Shown in pieces: positions 60,459 to 64,000 of a stretch of 64,000 bases of DNA. A model generated the notes under the pieces. It was not told the DNA's origin and searched no databases. It saw only the letters and a program-made list of their open reading frames with translations. Every line of letters begins with the position of its first letter. Position 1 is the first letter of the stretch. The position numbers and the translations under genes were made by a program. Origin of the DNA: Candidatus Rhodobacter oscarellae (GTDB lineage: Bacteria; Pseudomonadota; Alphaproteobacteria; Rhodobacterales; Rhodobacteraceae). The stretch spans positions 2,537,773-2,601,772 of the forward strand of contig NZ_LFTY01000002.1 of NCBI RefSeq assembly GCF_001078595.1, in the 5' to 3' direction.

Positions 60459-62073
60459 CTATCCCTCTGGGCCAGGCGGCGGCGTCGCCCCGCGCGCGCC
60501 AAGTTGCAGCGCTTTCTCTCGCCCGCCGAAGCGCGCGATCAGCGCGTCCTGGTCGGCAAACGCCCTCGCATCGACTGCCCCTGGGTCCAGGTGCTTGCGC
60601 CGCCGCGCGCCCAACTGCGCCACCACGTCCGGTCGATTGGCGGCGCAGCCCTCCACCTCCTCGGGGTCCGCCGCAAGGTCGACAAGCTCCGGCGCGAATC
60701 CCATATACTCGATGTATTTCCAGCACCCGCTGCGCAGCATGAAGGCGCCCGAGACCGCGCCCGCGTTATCGCCGTGGTCCGAGCCATAGATCACGTCCGC
60801 CTCCAGGCCCGACGCCTTAAGCGCCGCCAGGATCTGGCCGATATTGTGATCCAGCCACGTGCAAAGCCCCCAATAGGCGGCGATGGCGTCGCGCCGCTCC
60901 TCGGCGTCCCGAAAGCGCGCCTCGCTGTCGGCCATGGCGTTCTGCTTGTCCACCCAGCGGTGGCGGCGATACCCGTCGCCCGGCAGAAGCTTGAGCTCGG
61001 GCAGGTCCATCCCGCGGTAGCGCGAGCAGAACGGCTCGGGGCAGACCAGCGGGAAAGCGGCGCCACAAGCCCCACATAGAGGCACCAGGGTCGTTCATCG
61101 CGCGCCGCGCCGCGCGCGGCCAGCCAGCCCTGCGCGCGCGCCACCACCGCGCGGTCGTAGTGCGTATAGGCGCTCTCGCCCGCCCCGATCTCATCCCCCA
61201 GCATGCGCGGGCGCAGGGGCACGCGATCTGCCCGTAGGTGTTGGCGATGATCTCGCGCAGCTGCTGGTCGCTTTGCGGCGGGATGCGGCTATAGGCCTTG
61301 CGGATGTCGGCGCATTCCTTGGAGCCCGCGGGTTCGGCGCTGAGCACCTCTTTGTGCCACCAGGGGCGGCCCTCGAAGCTGCGGGTGCGGTGCTGGGGCA
61401 GGTCGACCGCGTCGGGCGGGTGCAGGCGCGACCAGGGCTCGGGGCAGTCGAACGGGTGATGCGGGTCGGGAAAGCTGACCCAGGCGCAAAAGGGATCGCC
61501 GCCGCGCGCGCCGAGCCATGCGTGTCGGCGGCGTTCTGCCACATCGCCGCGACCTTGGCCGCGCCCTGCCCGTCGGCGTGGAACCAGCGCTCGTAATGCT
61601 GCCCGCCGGGGGGGCTGCTCGGGCGCCCACCAGTTATGCCCCACCAGCATCAGCTCGACATGGTCAAAGCCCATATAGGGCCCGCTCCAGTCGTCAGGGT
61701 AGCAGGCGCTGGACCGCAGGCATTCCGGCGCGCCGGTCGGCCGGAACGTGTGGTAGGTCGAGAAATGCGCCTTGCCAAAATAGCCGGTGTCATAGCCCGC
61801 CGCCGCCAAAGCCCCCGCGAAGCCCTTCTCGCCAATCGCAGGATCCAGGTCGATCCCGTTGTCATGCACAGCATGCGTACGGCAGAGCTGCCCGGTCAGG
61901 ATTGAGGCCCGCGCCGGCTGGCAGACCACATTGGGCGTGATGCAGTTGGCGAAATGCGTGCCCTCCGCCGGCAGCTGATCCAGATGCGGCGTCTTCACCC
62001 TCCGGCCCGCGAACCCCATGCAGTCCGCCCGGTGCTGGTCGGCTGAGATCAGCAATATGTTCGGCCGGCTCAT
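60459..62073 (-). pseudogene. Sulfatase (alkaline-phosphatase superfamily), multiply frameshifted with an internal deletion
   Basis: Starts MSRPNILLISADQHRADCMG at 62073. The formylglycine motif CQPARAS (C-x-P-x-R) and GYFGKAHF are intact. The frame then shifts at about 61610 (after HNWWAPEQPP), about 61520 (after AADTHGSARA), about 61215 (before GDEIGAGESAYTHYD) and about 61090 (before FPLVCPEP). Metal-binding SDHGDNAGA runs straight into VSGAFMLRSGCWKYIEYMGF near 60755, losing about 90-100 residues. It would have cleaved sulfate esters or phosphonates in glycan breakdown. Confidence 0.88.
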
Positions 62074-62313
62074 TGCGGCGGGTTCCGGCTCATTGGTTAA
62101 GGAAGTGTCGCGCGAATCAAGTTGACGCGTCAACTGAATACCCCTCCAATTGCGCCGCGGGGCCGGATGCGATTCCACGCGACCGCGCCCGGCTGGCCCG
62201 GCGCAGAGCCCATCCCGCCGCGTAACCGCCCGCAAACCCGCGCCCAGGCGCCAGCTTTCGCGTCACGTCGCCTTGACCCTCCAGGCCCCATGCCCTAACC
62301 ACAGCCTCGGATT
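62074..62313. other. Spacer between sulfatase remnant and tRNA-Gly
   Basis: 240 bp without a gene. The sequence GTTGACGCGTCAAC at 62121-62134 is a perfect 14 bp palindrome and may be an operator for the sulfatase promoter. The rest is GC-rich with no visible signals. Confidence 0.45.
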
Positions 62314-62387
62314 GCGGGCGTTGTGTAGTGGTAAGACCTTAGCCTTCCAAGCTAATGACGCGGGTTCGATTCCCGCCGCCCGCTCCA
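62314..62387 (+). tRNA. tRNA-Gly (anticodon TCC)
   Basis: 74 bases including encoded CCA. The acceptor stem GCGGGCG pairs with CGCCCGC before TCCA. The D arm is GTGTAGTGGTAAGAC, the anticodon arm TTAGC-CTTCCAA-GCTAA with anticodon TCC, and the T arm GCGGG-TTCGATT-CCCGC. It reads GGA and, by wobble, GGG codons. It is a frequent integration site, but no integrase follows it here. Confidence 0.96.
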
Positions 62388-62422
62388 AACCGACCCGAGA
62401 TAACGGGGCCGCTGATACGAAG

Positions 62423-63427
62423 ATGCCTTTCCGCCGCAGCCAGCCCCAACCGCCCTACCCGCCTGAGCAAGACGAGACGCGCTGCCTCTTTGTGGGCTCC
62501 AAGGGGCTGATGAAGCTCTGCGAGACGCGCCAGCCGGGGCCGAATGACGTGGCAGAGCGCTGGAGCCCCTGGGCGCTGCGCGCTCACCGGCCCGGCGGGC
62601 GCATCTATGTCCACGCCCCCGCCCTGGCGCATTTCGCGCGCTGGAGCTTACCGCTGATCCGCAAGCCCTTCGTGCTGGTCTCGGGCGACGCGGTGCTGGA
62701 TGTCAGCCCGGACGCGCTTGGCCCGCGCCGGATGCGCCGCATCCTGGAGCACCCACATCTGATCCGCTGGCACGCGCAGAATTGCGGGCACGACCATCCC
62801 AAGCTGGCACCGATGCCGCTGGGCCTCGACTACCACACCATTGGCCGCAACCGCCGCCCAGAATGGGGCCCGCAGGCCTCGCCGCTGGCGCAGGAGGCCG
62901 AGCTGCACCGGGTGCGCGAACGGGCGGCGGCGCTGGAGCGGCGCGATCCCCGGGCCTATTCCAACTGGCATTTCGTGCTGGGCAACGGCGACCGGGCGGA
63001 GGTGATCAAGCAGCTCCCGCCCGAGGCCACCGAGTACCAGCCCGCACGGCAACCGCGCCTGGCCACCTGGCAGCGCAACGCCGCGTTTGCCTTTACCATC
63101 AGCCCGCGCGGGCGCGGCATGGACTGCCACCGCACCTGGGAGGGGATCCTTCTGGGCGCGATCCCGGTGATCCCCGACCTGCCGATCAACCGCCTGTTCG
63201 CGGACCTGCCCGTGGTGATCGTCCAGGACTGGCGGCGGGTCACGCCCGGCTTTCTGGCCGAGCAGCGCGCGCGCATCTTGTCCCAGAGCTTTGACTTCGC
63301 CCCGGTGCTGCTGGAGACCTGGCGCCGCAGGCTCTTTGGCCTGCCCGACCTGCCGCCGCTGCGCATGGGATACGCCGAGTTCATGGCGCTCGGCCCCGAG
63401 GCTCTGCGCGCCCACGCCATGCGCTAA
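62423..63427 (+). CDS. Exostosin-like glycosyltransferase family protein
   Basis: 334 residues from the ATG at 62423. The C-terminal half contains FTISPRGRGMDCHRTWEGIL and GAIPVIPDLPINRLFADLPVV, the donor-binding region of exostosin (GT47)-type transferases. The first half is a GT-B-like N-terminal domain (RIYVHAPALAHFARW). It is cytoplasmic, without signal peptide or membrane segments. Acceptor unknown; a role in surface glycans is plausible. The gene begins 35 bp after tRNA-Gly. Confidence 0.75.
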   Translation: MPFRRSQPQPPYPPEQDETRCLFVGSKGLMKLCETRQPGPNDVAERWSPWALRAHRPGGRIYVHAPALAHFARWSLPLIRKPFVLVSGDAVLDVSPDALGPRRMRRILEHPHLIRWHAQNCGHDHPKLAPMPLGLDYHTIGRNRRPEWGPQASPLAQEAELHRVRERAAALERRDPRAYSNWHFVLGNGDRAEVIKQLPPEATEYQPARQPRLATWQRNAAFAFTISPRGRGMDCHRTWEGILLGAIPVIPDLPINRLFADLPVVIVQDWRRVTPGFLAEQRARILSQSFDFAPVLLETWRRRLFGLPDLPPLRMGYAEFMALGPEALRAHAMR

Positions 63428-63481
63428 AACGCTTGACGCATGGGGCCTCTGCCTGCTCGGATGCGGGTGAGCGCCGTTGCA

Positions 63482-63499
63482 CGCCCCGCATAAGGGGCG
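63482..63499. terminator. Short hairpin after the glycosyltransferase gene
   Basis: CGCCCC-GCATAA-GGGGCG, a 6 bp GC stem located 54 bp after the stop and 28 bp before the next ATG. No T-run follows, so termination is uncertain. Confidence 0.3.
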
Positions 63500-63527
63500 G
63501 CATCGGGGCGCCAATTGGGAGGAAATC

Positions 63528-64000
63528 ATGTTCAAGTCATTCATCCTGGCCGGGGCCGTCGCGTCCCTTGGCCTGGCCACCGGCGCGTTCGCGCAGGCCA
63601 ACCTGACCGCCGAGACCGCCGCCCCCGGCTCTACGCCCGGCGTCTCTGTGCTGGCCCTGGCCGAGGTCGCCAGCAAGGCCGGCGTGGCCGACATCCAGGT
63701 CGCCACCGGGCAGACGCTGACCAACTCGGTGCAGAACGTCGCCGAGGGCAAGACCGACATCGCCGCCGCGCCCTTCATACTGCCCTTCCTGCTGTCCCGC
63801 GGCGTCGGGCCCTACGCCAAGATCGGCAAGGAGACGGGCGCCGAGCTGGCCGCGCAGGTCGCGGTGCTCTACACCTACCGGATCTCGGTGCAGGGGCTTT
63901 ACGCCTATGACAGCGCCGCCGTGGCCGGCTGGGAGGACCTAAAGGGGCGCACCATCTTCAACGGGCCGCCGCGCGGGGCCGCGCTGACCAACGCGCGCAA
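63528..64000 (+). CDS. TAXI-family TRAP transporter solute-binding protein, 3' end outside window
   Basis: The reading frame opens MFKSFILAGAVASLGLATGA, a signal peptide ending AFAQA, with GGGAGGAAATC before the ATG. Mature TAXI features follow: the lipid-like pocket stretch ETAAPGSTPGVSVLALAEV, ATGQTLTNSVQNVAEGKTDI and a final WEDLKGRTIFNGPPRGAAL. TAXI proteins bind small carboxylates or amino acids for tripartite Na-driven import. The DctQM-type permease would be expected downstream, beyond the window. Confidence 0.88.
   Translation, partial: MFKSFILAGAVASLGLATGAFAQANLTAETAAPGSTPGVSVLALAEVASKAGVADIQVATGQTLTNSVQNVAEGKTDIAAAPFILPFLLSRGVGPYAKIGKETGAELAAQVAVLYTYRISVQGLYAYDSAAVAGWEDLKGRTIFNGPPRGAALTNAR

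Noticed and set aside
60817-62235. A single 472-codon sulfatase reading
   Set aside because: The frame matches sulfatase only in parts; between them the family match moves to other frames, so it is a pseudogene, not one protein.

Overview
The window reads as chromosomal DNA of a marine alphaproteobacterium of the Roseobacter/Rhodobacteraceae type. The evidence is a high-GC background, CobT, the cell-cycle regulator TrcR (DUF1013), a TAXI-type TRAP binding protein, PutA with a divergent Lrp-type PutR, a tartrate/D-malate dehydrogenase with a flavin monooxygenase, and a BapA-prefix Ig-repeat adhesin. There are no rRNA genes, CRISPR arrays, prophage structural genes or replication origin. One tRNA (Gly, anticodon TCC) is present.

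Layout. 1-6713 holds housekeeping genes: a cell-wall amidase, an Excalibur-type lipoprotein, gatA and gatC, a ceramidase-family membrane protein, a UPF0173 metallo-hydrolase, tadA, a methyltransferase and an RluB-like pseudouridine synthase. 6871-14114 is a membrane-stress-like block: TerC, a 26-residue membrane peptide, XpaC, TelA, a DUF2927 lipoprotein, an SPFH-GYF protein and a zinc-ribbon membrane protein. 14115-17616 has a JAMM/JAB-type metalloprotease candidate between two copies of a ~100 bp repeat, then a nitroreductase, a fructokinase-like PfkB kinase and dtd. 17667-25521 has putR/putA, a secreted trypsin-like protease, cobT and a DMT exporter. 25666-35349 has an aminopeptidase P, a DUF427 protein, a dihydrodipicolinate-synthase-family gene broken by one stop codon, a GST, a GMC oxidoreductase, and an operon of flavin monooxygenase, tartrate-type dehydrogenase and SDR.

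35350-46000 is an accessory, gene-poor island, visibly AT-richer in places. It carries IS3 and IS30 debris, a complete IS630 element inserted into an IS3 remnant, the Ig-repeat adhesin, a frameshifted H-type lectin gene and two paralogous XRE-type regulators.

46017-51953 returns to core DNA (trcR) and an L-idonate/gluconate catabolic locus: idnD facing idnO-gntK-hydroxyacid dehydrogenase-LacI, with tandem GntR-like operators and a collapsed 2-hydroxyacid dehydrogenase between the two arms. 52140-59907 is a sugar ABC operon (ATPase, binding protein, two permeases, cytochrome b561-like protein, SMP-30 lactonase) under a LacI regulator with a double inverted operator. 60459-64000 has a heavily broken sulfatase, tRNA-Gly, an exostosin-like glycosyltransferase and the 5' end of a TAXI binding protein.

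The most unusual signal is non-coding. A module of four 20-22 bp perfect or near-perfect palindromes, all centred on CTTGCAAG (or CTTCCAAG), occurs in full four times and once in shortened form. All five copies lie in intergenic spacers (6739, 12137, 21549, 29204, 47191). The second theme is decay of accessory genes: four catabolic or surface genes are broken by simple, readable lesions.
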